Assembly: GCA_003116975.1 (NCBI GenBank)
Contig: BGKB01000031.1
Location: 186,001-250,000 of the forward strand
Source: Aurantiochytrium sp. KH105
Taxonomy: Eukaryota > Sar > Bigyra > Thraustochytrida > Thraustochytriidae
Length of the DNA stretch: 64,000 bases
Direction of reading: 5' to 3'
The notes beneath the pieces are model-generated. The model had not been told where the DNA came from and did not search any database. It was given only the letters and a program-made list of their open reading frames with translations. Shown piece by piece: positions 38,943-47,664 of the stretch (position 1 is the first letter of the stretch; every line of letters begins with the position of its first letter). The position numbers and the translations under genes were made by a program.

Positions 38943-41263
38943 ATGACGCTCAAGCAATTCTATCTGCTCAAAGTTGAGAACGGTCTTATGGAGACGCTGG
39001 ACAAGATCCAACGTGAGTTTTCCCCTTTTCTGTTCCATCAAGGTTCCCATAAAAGTTGATGACTGACCTCGTCTCTCACGCATGCTAATCATGCATCCTC
39101 CCGGACACAGTAAGAAGCGCCACGAAAAAGGAGAAAAAACGCGACGGAAACATGGGCTTGCGTCTGTTCGAGCTTTTCGTTACAATTGACGATGATGGTT
39201 CGGGAGAAATTGCGCTCCAAGAGTTCTATCAGTACTTTGGGATTGTCGAGTCAAAGTTCGTTGAGCGCCTCTTTGCAGAATTTGATCTCGATGGCAGTGA
39301 ACACCTGAGTTTTGAAGAATTCATCGTTGGCGTCTGGAACTTTTGCACGCTAAATCTAACTCGTCTTTGCAAGTATTCCATGGACATATTCGACATTGAC
39401 GGCCATCAAACCATTGACAAGTATCAGTGCGATGCTCTGATCCGAATGGTTCACGGGGTCCAAGAAACCCCTCAACACCTCGCGGATTGCATCTCGACGT
39501 GGTTTGTTGAGTCATCTCCAGAGGACCTCGTTGCGACAGCAGCGGCTCGGCCTCAGCAAAAAGTCAATGACGATAAAGAAGAAGAAAGAGAAGAAGACAA
39601 AGAGGAAGAGGGAGAGGAAGAGGGAGAAGAGAGAAAACAAGACCGAGAAACTTCGATCGACTTGACCATCCCCGTACAGCAGAAGATCGAGACTCGTCTG
39701 CAAAAAGCACTCGAAATGGACCTTGGTGCATTCACAGCTTTTGCAGCCGCGCATCCAGCGCTACTTAAACCCGTGCTCGATGTGCAGGCCGTCCTTCGCG
39801 CTCGTATTCTTGGCGCACAGTTTTGGGAAGAGCGCACGCAATTGCGTACCGATACCTTTGGTGAACTTGAGCCCACCGACAGTATCTTGGTCTCAAAACG
39901 TCGAGCCCAGCTCACGAGTCGTGCCACTTTTCGTATCAACGCGGCTGGAACATCGTCGCGAGTAGTTCCAGAGCTTGCTACGCCCCAGATGAACCCAAAA
40001 CCCGCAATCGCAAACGATGCAGGTCTTCCTTCGGGAATTGGAACAACGACCTCTTCCGCAGACATCTTTTCAGGTTTGCTTTCGCGATCCACTTCGTCGA
40101 CTCAACGGAATTCTCTCAAGGGATCGACAACACCTGTGCAGCCCGCGGGTGTCGACGCCCTCGGGGAGTTATTTTCCGAAGACTCGTCGCAAGAGAATAT
40201 ATACGTTTTCGACATTGAACAAAACGAGGTCCACGAGGCCGCGCAAAAGTGCTTTCGCAAGGTGCAAAGGTGTAAAAAAGCTTTTCTCGAGGCCGTCGAG
40301 GCGTACGAGCACAACAGCATCGAGATTTTTGCCACGCAGAGTCCAGAGCAAGTGCAAGAAAATGAAAGCCTCGCACGTGGTGCGGCAAAAGCCAAGCACC
40401 GTTTCCAGCTCGCGGTTAATGAGCTCGAGGTTCTCGGCAAAAATTGCATCGATGCAGCCGAGAAGCAGCTCTATGCTCAGGCCCTCAGTGTCGTGGAAGA
40501 GGACGCGCGGTACTTTTTTCGAACCAAAGAGGGACGGGAGCATCTTCGCATTGTTGGTGGTGAGCACGCTTTGCGTGAGGAGCGCGCAGCCACGCGCTTT
40601 GGACAGATCACAAAGAAGGCACGCATGGCCGGTGAAAAGAAAGCGCGCAACGAGTACATTGCTCGCCGAGCGCGCGAGCAAAACGACATTATTGCCGACA
40701 TTGTCCGTGACCGCAATGAGACGCATGTGGCTAACATCAAGCAGCTTTACAAAGACCATAAGCTCTTTACCGTCGCTCAGGATGAGCTAGTCACGCAATG
40801 GCAGTGGCAAAAGATCCTCGACCAGGAGTCCAAGCAGTTCTACTTTCACTGCCCTGGCCTGCAGGTTACAGTATGGACAGAGCCGTATCTGCTCAACAGC
40901 GAAGGCTGGTGCGAGGACCCATCGTGCGAGAATGATGCTTTGCTACGTTGCGCATCGTGCCATGCCGAGTATTGCGCCGACTGCGACATGATTCTTCACT
41001 CGTGCGGCCCACAGCGAAACCACAATCGTCGAGCGCAAATTCCTCCCGAGGAGGTGGAATGGCGAATCAGGCTGCGAAAGCTTCCTATGGACGTGCAAAA
41101 AATTGTCACACGTGAAACCTGCCATGACATGGTTGAACTAACGCGCAGGCAGCTTCAGGAACAATCGCGTATTGATGCCGAGTTGTTTGGCGCCTCAGAG
41201 AGTATGGAAGCATCTTTTTCAGTAGCAGGCCTTCTCCCAGCATCACTCACAAACCCTCTATAG
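38943..41263 (+). CDS. EF-hand / coiled-coil / B-box zinc-finger protein, two exons
   Basis: Exon 1 (38943-39012, MTLKQFYLLKVENGLMETLDKIQ) and exon 2 (39111-41263) join in frame to give 740 residues. EF-hands: TIDDDGSGEIALQEFYQYFG and EFDLDGSEHLSFEEFIVGVW are canonical; a third, DIFDIDGHQTIDKYQCDALI, is plausible. An acidic Lys/Glu tract (about 180-210) and a long helical, charged region follow (about 390-580). A WW-like segment (WQWQKILDQESKQFYFHCPG) precedes a B-box-type zinc cluster (CEDPSCENDALLRCASCHAE, then YCADCDMILHSCGPQRNH). The N-terminal half resembles calcineurin-B/plant CBL-type calcium sensors. I do not know a named protein with this order. A scaffold or flagellar calcium adaptor role is inference. 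Confidence 0.8.
39013..39110 (+). other. Inferred GT-AG intron (98 bp)
   Basis: Donor CCAAC|GTGAGT and acceptor CCGGACACAG|TAAGA, with branch-like GCTAATC at 39084-39090. Phase 1 joining (C|TA) keeps the frame into the EF-hand exon. Confidence 0.8.
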
Positions 41264-41454
41264 ATCCCGAGCGACTCTCATGGGAGACGATTCCTTAATG
41301 GACGGACGGCAAGCATTTTTTACAAATTGCTCTCCAGTCTGGACAGTATTTTGCTTCTCCATGCAAAAATCAAAAAGCGAAATATGACACTGCTAAAAGA
41401 ATACCTGAACAATAAAAGATATACTTGAACCTACCTAGAGTATATGTCGGAAAC
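41264..41454. other. Convergent 3' flanks
   Basis: 191 bp between two convergent genes. AATAAA at 41411-41416 suits the plus-strand gene. Confidence 0.55.
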
Positions 41455-42477
41455 CTAGAGCTTGGACGAGGGCGGGCGCAGCTCATTGATGCCAACGAGT
41501 TCGACGTCAAAGACCAAGTTCTCATTGGGAGGAATCAAGCCACCTCCAGCACCCTGAGATCCGTAGCCAAACTCAGATGCGACGTAGAGGCGCGCCCGCT
41601 CGCCCAAACTGAGCCTGAGGATCCCTTGGTCCCAACCTGCGATCACACGGCCCATGCCAATCTGGAAGCTGAGCGGCCGACCCGAGGCCGTCGAGGAGTC
41701 CACCACCTTGCCATTGCTCGCGAGCTGCAGGGTGTAGTGTACATGAACCATATCGCCATTGTTTGGGTAGTTGAGATTGTCACCTTCGGCCACAGTCTCG
41801 ACTCGAATACCACTCCAGGCTTCCTCGAGCTCATCCTTGATCTCCAGCAGGGTCAGCTCCACCTCAATGTCCTTGCCGGCCATCTTGTGGTTCGTGTCGA
41901 TCTCCACATAGTCTTCTGTAGTGTCCACCACGGTGCCCACGGCGCCATTGCTAAGGTGCACGACGTGGCCAATCTGGGGAACAGCTTCGACGATTTGGCC
42001 TTCGTCATCCTTGCGAAGCGGCACCTTGACCACACGGTCAGGAGTCACGTGTCCGAATGCCTCATCGGGACCAAAGGTCGCCTTCCATGACTCGCCGACG
42101 GCCATGCCGATCACACGGTTCTCCAGGCCAACCAGGACCTGGCCCTGACCAACAACAAAGCTCACCGGCGAGGAGTCGTCGGTCTTGGTGTCGACCAAAA
42201 GACCTCCATTCTCCTTCATGGTCCGGTCTCGGAGAACGAGATCCACCTCTACACGGTCACCCTTCTTCACCACGTCTCCCGGCGGCGGCGGCACGTTGGC
42301 CCCCGTTGTCGACGAGAGCGCTCTCGTCGTCTTCGGCGCAGTCGTCGGCGCCGCCAGTCTCGCATGTTGGCCGATGCTTCGGCCAGACGACGACGACGAC
42401 GACGACGACGACGACCTCATTGCCGGAGCCGCGCGGGCTACCGAAGGCAGCCGCGCAGCGAGTGCTCTGCCCAGCAT
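41455..42477 (-). CDS. Tandem SlyD-like/FKBP12-like peptidyl-prolyl isomerase, probably mitochondrial
   Basis: 340 residues. The first 65 are Ser/Ala/Arg-rich with almost no acidic residues (LGRALAARLPSVARAAP, poly-Ser encoded by a GAC/GTC repeat), a probable mitochondrial presequence. Residues 70-215 are SlyD-like: GDRVEVDLVLRDRTMKENGG, a bulb-type insertion (FGHVTPDRVVKVPLRKDDEG) and VDTTEDYVEIDTNHKMAGKD. Residues 222-330 form a FKBP12 domain: NGDMVHVHYTLQLASNGKVV, DSSTASGRPLSFQIGMGRVI, AGWDQGILRLSLGERARLYV, FGYGSQGAGGGLIPPNENLV FDVEL. The active-site aromatics Y, F, W and Y are in place, so the C-terminal domain should be active and FK506-sensitive. SlyD-like chaperone-isomerases are chiefly prokaryotic or organellar; their fusion to FKBP12 in one chain is unusual. 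Confidence 0.88.
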   Translation of the reverse strand: MLGRALAARLPSVARAAPAMRSSSSSSSSSSGRSIGQHARLAAPTTAPKTTRALSSTTGANVPPPPGDVVKKGDRVEVDLVLRDRTMKENGGLLVDTKTDDSSPVSFVVGQGQVLVGLENRVIGMAVGESWKATFGPDEAFGHVTPDRVVKVPLRKDDEGQIVEAVPQIGHVVHLSNGAVGTVVDTTEDYVEIDTNHKMAGKDIEVELTLLEIKDELEEAWSGIRVETVAEGDNLNYPNNGDMVHVHYTLQLASNGKVVDSSTASGRPLSFQIGMGRVIAGWDQGILRLSLGERARLYVASEFGYGSQGAGGGLIPPNENLVFDVELVGINELRPPSSKL

Positions 42478-42769
42478 GGTTCTTATCTCTCCTCTCTCTC
42501 GACGTCTCCGAGTCCGCGTTGGGCTCGCTCTGTCGCGTCTCGTCTCGTGTCGTGTCGTCTTGCGTCTCCGGTTTGGCTGCCCCTCGCGAGCACGTTAAAA
42601 TTGCCCAAATCTTGTCCCTACCTTGCACGGACACCTGGCAATAATGTCTCAAAGAGTCTGCGCGGCGCACGGAGGAAGCCCAACGGATCTACGTCGCCGA
42701 TGACCGCGGGCTCGATGTCATCGTTTTCGTTTTTTGGCTTGTGCCTCTTTGTCTGGTTTCTATTGAGCA

Positions 42770-42821
<52 letters not shown>

Positions 42822-43261
42822 CCTGTCTCCCTTCGAGGATGGTTAGAGCACAGACAGACTGGGAACGAATTGACTGTCTGACTGACTGACTGACAAAACT
42901 ATCTAAATGAATGAATGACCGCCCTCGACCAAATTTAGACAGACACCCCGCGCCCCCACAGGCGCGTCGAAGCAGGGAATGCGAAACAAGAGGCAAGGCA
43001 GCTTTCAAGCTTTTCTCCTCTTTTCTCCGATTTGGCCTTTGGAAAGGAGACTTTTTGGCGTGTTGCGCTTCGAGGTTTGCGACGAGCTTGTGCGAGGTTC
43101 CCCGCAAACAAGGTGGCGTGGCACGCGTCGGAGGACCTTGCCACGCGAGTGCGACGTAACGAGGCGAAATCCGGGAGCGAGACGCACCCGGGCGTCTCGC
43201 ACCTCGCGTCTCAAGTCAAGACCAGAACCTTCACTCGTTCATTCATCATTGGCGCGCGCCG
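42478..43261. other. Divergent promoter region with (CTGT)n
   Basis: It holds a TCTCG/TGTCG pentamer tract just upstream of the FKBP gene (about 42536-42561) and a (CTGT)n tract at 42771-42819. No gene seen. Confidence 0.6.
42771..42819. repeat. (CTGT)12 tetranucleotide microsatellite
   Basis: About twelve nearly perfect units. Confidence 0.95.
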
Positions 43262-46200
43262 ATGGAGGCACCAGCGAGCGCACGCGAGGCCGACTTTGAG
43301 CAGCTCATTAAGCCTGGTTTTGAACCTGGCGAGCTCGCTGACGAGGTCAAGGCGCATGAAGATTCACTGCCGCCCGTCTCTCCAAGAGGAGCTGCTGCTG
43401 CTGCTGCTGCGGCGGCGGCGGCGGCGGCGGCCGACAGCGTCAGTCAGTGCAACGCCGAGCTCGAGGATGACGAAATGTATGATGACAAGTTCGCGGTGCA
43501 TATCGCCTCTCACGAAGGTAATTTATCATCTCTCAAGCGAGCGCTAGAGCGAAACCTGAGATTCACTGCTTTCGATAGCTCAGGGCGCACTCCCCTCTTT
43601 TACGCTGCGGCTCAAAATCACGTCGACTGCTGCGTCGAGCTTTTGCACAACCGACCTGACTTGCTCAATCTTGGTGACTCCGAAGGCGACCGTCCTTTGC
43701 ATGTGGCTGCGTACTATGGCCACCAGGAAACACTTCAGCTTTTGCTGGAACAAGAAGAGATTGATGTAAACATTAGCAACAAAAAGGGCTTTACCCCTTT
43801 GCACGTGTGCAGCTGTATCGCCTCATGCAAGATGCTCATGGATGCTAATGGAGACCTCTTTGCAGTAGACGAAAACGGTCGCGTCCCGCTCTTTACCGCA
43901 TGCGCTACCAATCGGAAACATATCGTCACTGAAATTCTCGACAATCCCCGTTGCGATATTCACAAAATGCTCATGATCCAGGACAGTTTCGGTGACTCCG
44001 CTTTGCATGCTGCGGCATGCAATGGCAGTCTCGAGTGTATAAAGGCTTTCAAGGGCTTTCTCGACCTCGACCTTGTCCGCTTAGCAAATCATCAAGGGTA
44101 CACTGCACAGGACCTGGCAAGTCTTAATGGCCAGGATGAATGCGCAAAATATATTGAAGAGCTCATGAGCACACTCTACAAGTCTCAGTACGAGCGCGCC
44201 TCAACAATGGTGTGGACGCAGCATCAGTTTGACAGTCTACCTTACGACTCGCAAGGAAGCAGCTTTTTCAATGCTCGGCCTCAGACTGCTGGTTTCAACA
44301 TGGGTGCCGACTATTTTAATTCCATGCGTCCTCAATCTGCCCAGACGTACCAGGACTTTACTGGCCTTCCCATGCTCGACGGCAGCATGCGTGCCGCATC
44401 CTTTCTGCAGGCCCCAGGGACGGCCGGCATGACCTCGGGCGGCGAAGAGGCGTGGGACGTCTTTAATCATCCTCTCGACGACACTGCGCAAGACGATCGG
44501 GCCAGCACGCCATGGAGCACACGGCGTCAGGATGGCCAGATTTTAGACTGGCGCGGCGAGTGGGCCCAGTTCATTGACAAGGAAACGGGTGAGCCCTTTT
44601 ATTGGAACGCTATCACGGGCGAATCGACATGGAGCGCCCCACCAGGCCTCCAGGACGACAGCGAAGAGGCTACTTTGCATGGCGAGGCCGCCACTGACGG
44701 GGGTGACCCTCTCGAGATCTCCGAGGCCGAACAAGTCCGTCAGCGCGCCTTTGTACGACGGCAAATTCTCAACTGGAGCGAGTGCGAGGACCCAGTCACC
44801 GGTGATGTGTTTTTTTACAACAACGAGTCGGGGGAATGCGAGTGGGAACTTCCACCCGAGGCCGAAGAGGAGCGTCAGCGCCTGCAGCAGGAGGAAGAGG
44901 AATATGTGCGTCAGAGCGCCGAGGCAGAAGCTGCCGAAATGGTATTTCAAATGCGCGACCGCACGGAAGATCTCGAGGCGCTCAAGGAAACCTTCAAGGC
45001 CGAGGCAGCTGCAGAAATTGCCGAAAAACTACGCAAGGAATTTGAAGAGCAAATGAAAGCCACGGCAGAGCAAACAGCCAAGCTCGTTGAAAAGATGGAG
45101 TCTGCCAATGAAAAGCAAGCGAACGAACAGGAAAAGGCCGAAATTCTTGCCGAGCACGGTCAAGAGGTCAAAAAAATTGCTTCGCTGCTCAGTTCGGAGC
45201 GAATGCGACAAAATGAAAAGCTTCAGCAAAAACTGCAAGAGCGGCGTAAAGCTAGGGCCCTGAAACGGGCCCAAGTCATGAATAAGACAAAAATAGCCAC
45301 TGCCGTCGCAAAGTCGCCTTCTGCCCTGGGCACGCTGGCTTCAACTCCTTCTCGGGCGTCTATGTCGAGTCGGAGTCTCACTGGCGCCAAACTTAATCGA
45401 ACGCCCAGCTCGCGCTCTGTGGGCGGCGGCGGACCCCAGGCAAAACCCGTGCCGCCGTCTTCTGTACTTGACACTGACTGCGCCGATGTCTTTCACAAAG
45501 CTGCTCATCAAACCCCTCAAATTCAAGTTCTTGTCGCGGTGCACCTGCAGTACATCAACGCCAAGGACGATGCCATTTTGGCGGCCACAGGAGGAGGCGT
45601 GGAGAAGTTCGGCCTTTTGTACGCGCTATATCGCTCATTTTCGACGCCTCCAAAGGGCATGGCTCGCGATGGACTGCGCCAGCTTCTTGATGCGGGTGCC
45701 CTCAAGCTTTCCCTCTTCGATCGAGACGCAGTCATTGACGCCGCCTATGAAAATGGTACCGACAAGGCCCAATATCTTGACTTTGAGGGATTCACTAAAG
45801 CACTCGATCGCGTGGTTGCTAAGATGGCATGTCCATCGCTCACATATTGCAAGGAGAGCCTCGTACCATCTTGTGTCAAGGCGGGGCTTGATATTGAATC
45901 GCGAAGTCGGAGGTACCAGAAGGAGTCGAAGCGACTCGCGACCGGAGCCATTCGCAAGATCCTCCAGGCCAATGTCTCGCAACTCAAGCTCGTGTATCTG
46001 TTTTATGCCCTTGTAGCCGAAAAACGGGGCCGCACGGTTTCCAAAAAGACAATCACGATTGAGGAGATGGTACTTTTTGCTACGGACTTTCTCGTATGTC
46101 CATCGCTCTGCTCCAAGGTTGAACTCTTACAGCTCTTTCTTGATGCGAGCATTCGCAAGCCTGGCGTCCCAGGTTCTCTTCGTGCGCATGAGGTCCCTTT

Positions 46201-46408
46201 CAATCAATGGGTCCAGCTCGTGTTCCATCTCGCTGTTCGATTTTGCAAGCCCAACAATCGAGGCGACCAGGACGCTGATGACGCACACCTTTATATTCTG
46301 GATCTCCTCCAGCTTCTCGACAAATCTGCAAAGCAGCGGATCAAGGGCTTTAAAGCTTTTATATGCGTCGATCCCCAGCAGTCTGGATCGGCGAGTCAAC
46401 GGGAATAA
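43262..46408 (+). CDS. Ankyrin-repeat / double WW / coiled-coil protein
   Basis: 1048 residues. After an acidic N-terminus and a poly-Ala run (encoded by GCT/GCG repeats) come about seven ankyrin repeats (75-300), for example GRTPLFYAAAQNHVDCCVEL, GDRPLHVAAYYGHQETLQLL, KGFTPLHVCSCIASCKMLMD and GDSALHAAACNGSLECIKAF. Two WW domains lie at about 436-465 (WAQFIDKETGEPFYWNAITG, STWSAPP) and 502-530 (WSECEDPVTGDVFFYNNESG, CEWELPPE). A long coiled coil (535-665) and a basic Ser-rich linker follow. The C-terminal 280 residues form a helical domain with EF-hand-like spacing (LFDRDAVIDAAYENGTDKAQ YLDFEGF) but no canonical calcium loop. WW domains bind Pro-rich motifs. Probably an adaptor or cytoskeletal scaffold; no orthologue recognised. 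Confidence 0.85.
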   Translation: MEAPASAREADFEQLIKPGFEPGELADEVKAHEDSLPPVSPRGAAAAAAAAAAAAAADSVSQCNAELEDDEMYDDKFAVHIASHEGNLSSLKRALERNLRFTAFDSSGRTPLFYAAAQNHVDCCVELLHNRPDLLNLGDSEGDRPLHVAAYYGHQETLQLLLEQEEIDVNISNKKGFTPLHVCSCIASCKMLMDANGDLFAVDENGRVPLFTACATNRKHIVTEILDNPRCDIHKMLMIQDSFGDSALHAAACNGSLECIKAFKGFLDLDLVRLANHQGYTAQDLASLNGQDECAKYIEELMSTLYKSQYERASTMVWTQHQFDSLPYDSQGSSFFNARPQTAGFNMGADYFNSMRPQSAQTYQDFTGLPMLDGSMRAASFLQAPGTAGMTSGGEEAWDVFNHPLDDTAQDDRASTPWSTRRQDGQILDWRGEWAQFIDKETGEPFYWNAITGESTWSAPPGLQDDSEEATLHGEAATDGGDPLEISEAEQVRQRAFVRRQILNWSECEDPVTGDVFFYNNESGECEWELPPEAEEERQRLQQEEEEYVRQSAEAEAAEMVFQMRDRTEDLEALKETFKAEAAAEIAEKLRKEFEEQMKATAEQTAKLVEKMESANEKQANEQEKAEILAEHGQEVKKIASLLSSERMRQNEKLQQKLQERRKARALKRAQVMNKTKIATAVAKSPSALGTLASTPSRASMSSRSLTGAKLNRTPSSRSVGGGGPQAKPVPPSSVLDTDCADVFHKAAHQTPQIQVLVAVHLQYINAKDDAILAATGGGVEKFGLLYALYRSFSTPPKGMARDGLRQLLDAGALKLSLFDRDAVIDAAYENGTDKAQYLDFEGFTKALDRVVAKMACPSLTYCKESLVPSCVKAGLDIESRSRRYQKESKRLATGAIRKILQANVSQLKLVYLFYALVAEKRGRTVSKKTITIEEMVLFATDFLVCPSLCSKVELLQLFLDASIRKPGVPGSLRAHEVPFNQWVQLVFHLAVRFCKPNNRGDQDADDAHLYILDLLQLLDKSAKQRIKGFKAFICVDPQQSGSASQRE

Positions 46409-46833
46409 TGATCCTTTTTCTTCTCTGATTCTAACTTTTTTCTTTCGGCAGGTTACTTGTTGTAGCTTGTCTCTTGTTTTCTCTTTCGCCAAATGAGCGA
46501 GCTTGGTCTAGTTGCAAATCTTTGTGGAACATTTGACTTTGTTTTCAGTAATATTTTCTGCCCGCTGCCGTTAGAGGCTGCCGCCGCGAAGCTTACAGAT
46601 TTGAAGGTCGCCTTTATTTCCCGTTGTACCCGAAACCAGTTCGGGGGTGCCCTTTTGATGTTCCTCAGTCCTTTGAAACGCCCCTTGTACCCGTGGCCAG
46701 ACCCGAACTTGAGTTGTTCTCTGGCCTCTTGACCGTCCCGTCGTACATGTGGTTGATCCGAGCTGGAGGTATTCCTTGACCCATCGAATCAGCTGTTGTA
46801 CCCGCTTCTGTCGGATCTAGACTTTCCCCAACT
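46409..46833. other. Convergent 3' flanks
   Basis: AT-richer spacer. The short string TTGTACCCG occurs near 46624, 46686 and 46796, without known meaning. No gene seen. Confidence 0.5.
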
Positions 46834-47163
46834 TTAACCCGTAGATTTGCTCCCAATCTTATTCGAAGAATTTGGCTTGAAGGGTTCATAGTTGAGTGGC
46901 GACATCTTGGCAATAGCCTGCGGGCTGAGGGCGGGAAACAATTGATCAATATCCGACATCGCGACTTCGAACTTCTCCATGTACTTCTCTCGATGCCAAT
47001 GAGCTGTTGTCTGTAAATAATTCAATAATAGGTGGGACCTCTGCTTTGTGTCACAGGCAACCGCGAACGTTTGAGAATGTATCCGTTGAACGGATCTATT
47101 TCGAATTTCTAAGCGCTCATGCAGTGTCAATGGAAAGTTAACATTTTCATACTGGCCAGACAT
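46834..47163 (-). CDS. Small protein, 109 residues, unknown family
   Basis: It starts MSGQYENVNFPLTLHERLEI and contains a helical segment (RSHLLLNYLQTTAHWHREKY, MEKFEVAMSDIDQLFPALSP) and a polar C-terminus (NYEPFKPNSSNKIGSKSTG). Amino-acid use is balanced and not GC-driven, unlike spurious frames nearby, which supports coding. It is divergent from the NLR-like gene with a 501-bp shared promoter. No domain recognised. Confidence 0.6.
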   Translation of the reverse strand: MSGQYENVNFPLTLHERLEIRNRSVQRIHSQTFAVACDTKQRSHLLLNYLQTTAHWHREKYMEKFEVAMSDIDQLFPALSPQAIAKMSPLNYEPFKPNSSNKIGSKSTG

Positions 47164-47664
47164 GCTGGGCTCGATAGCAAGAAGACAGGTTTTCGGACTG
47201 CCATCATGTTGTCTGCCTGCCTGCTTGCTGCCTGCCTAGCTACTAGCTACGTCTAGTATCCGTCCTCCGTCCCCGTTACCGCCCCACCCCCCCCCCCCCT
47301 CTTCCTTACACTTTTCCCCTTTTCTTTCTCTTTCTCAGAGGATAGGCCTAGAAGGAGGTTCAAGCAGCGCGGCGCAGTGTACGTTGAGAGCCGCATGCTG
47401 TTCGCACTAAGAAGAGAGGAAGTAACGCTTCCTTGACCCGGGGCCAACTTGTATCCACAGCACTCAACCGTCCGCTTGTCGCGATGTCTGCTAAACGCGC
47501 CGAGAGGACTTGGCCGCGTAATCGTTCGGGATCGAGCTACTAGGAAAGTAGTACAAGCAAGGAGCACGAGCGGCATTTTCGGAGCGCCATTGCGCGCCGA
47601 GGCGGAGCTGTCGGAGAGCGGGCGGGCGAGGAAGACAGGCGTCGCGGCGTTGAATGCCGTGAGG
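47164..47664. other. Divergent promoter region
   Basis: Holds TGCCTAGCTACTAGCTACG (about 47235), a poly-C tract near 47285-47300 and TAGGCCTA (47343-47350), 315 bp upstream of the NLR-like ATG. The frame of the NLR-like gene is open back to about 47449, but without an ATG. Confidence 0.55.
47343..47350. promoter_or_regulatory. TAGGCCTA palindrome upstream of the NLR-like gene
   Basis: The same 8 bp as upstream of LZTFL1 and the LENG8-like gene. Confidence 0.3.
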
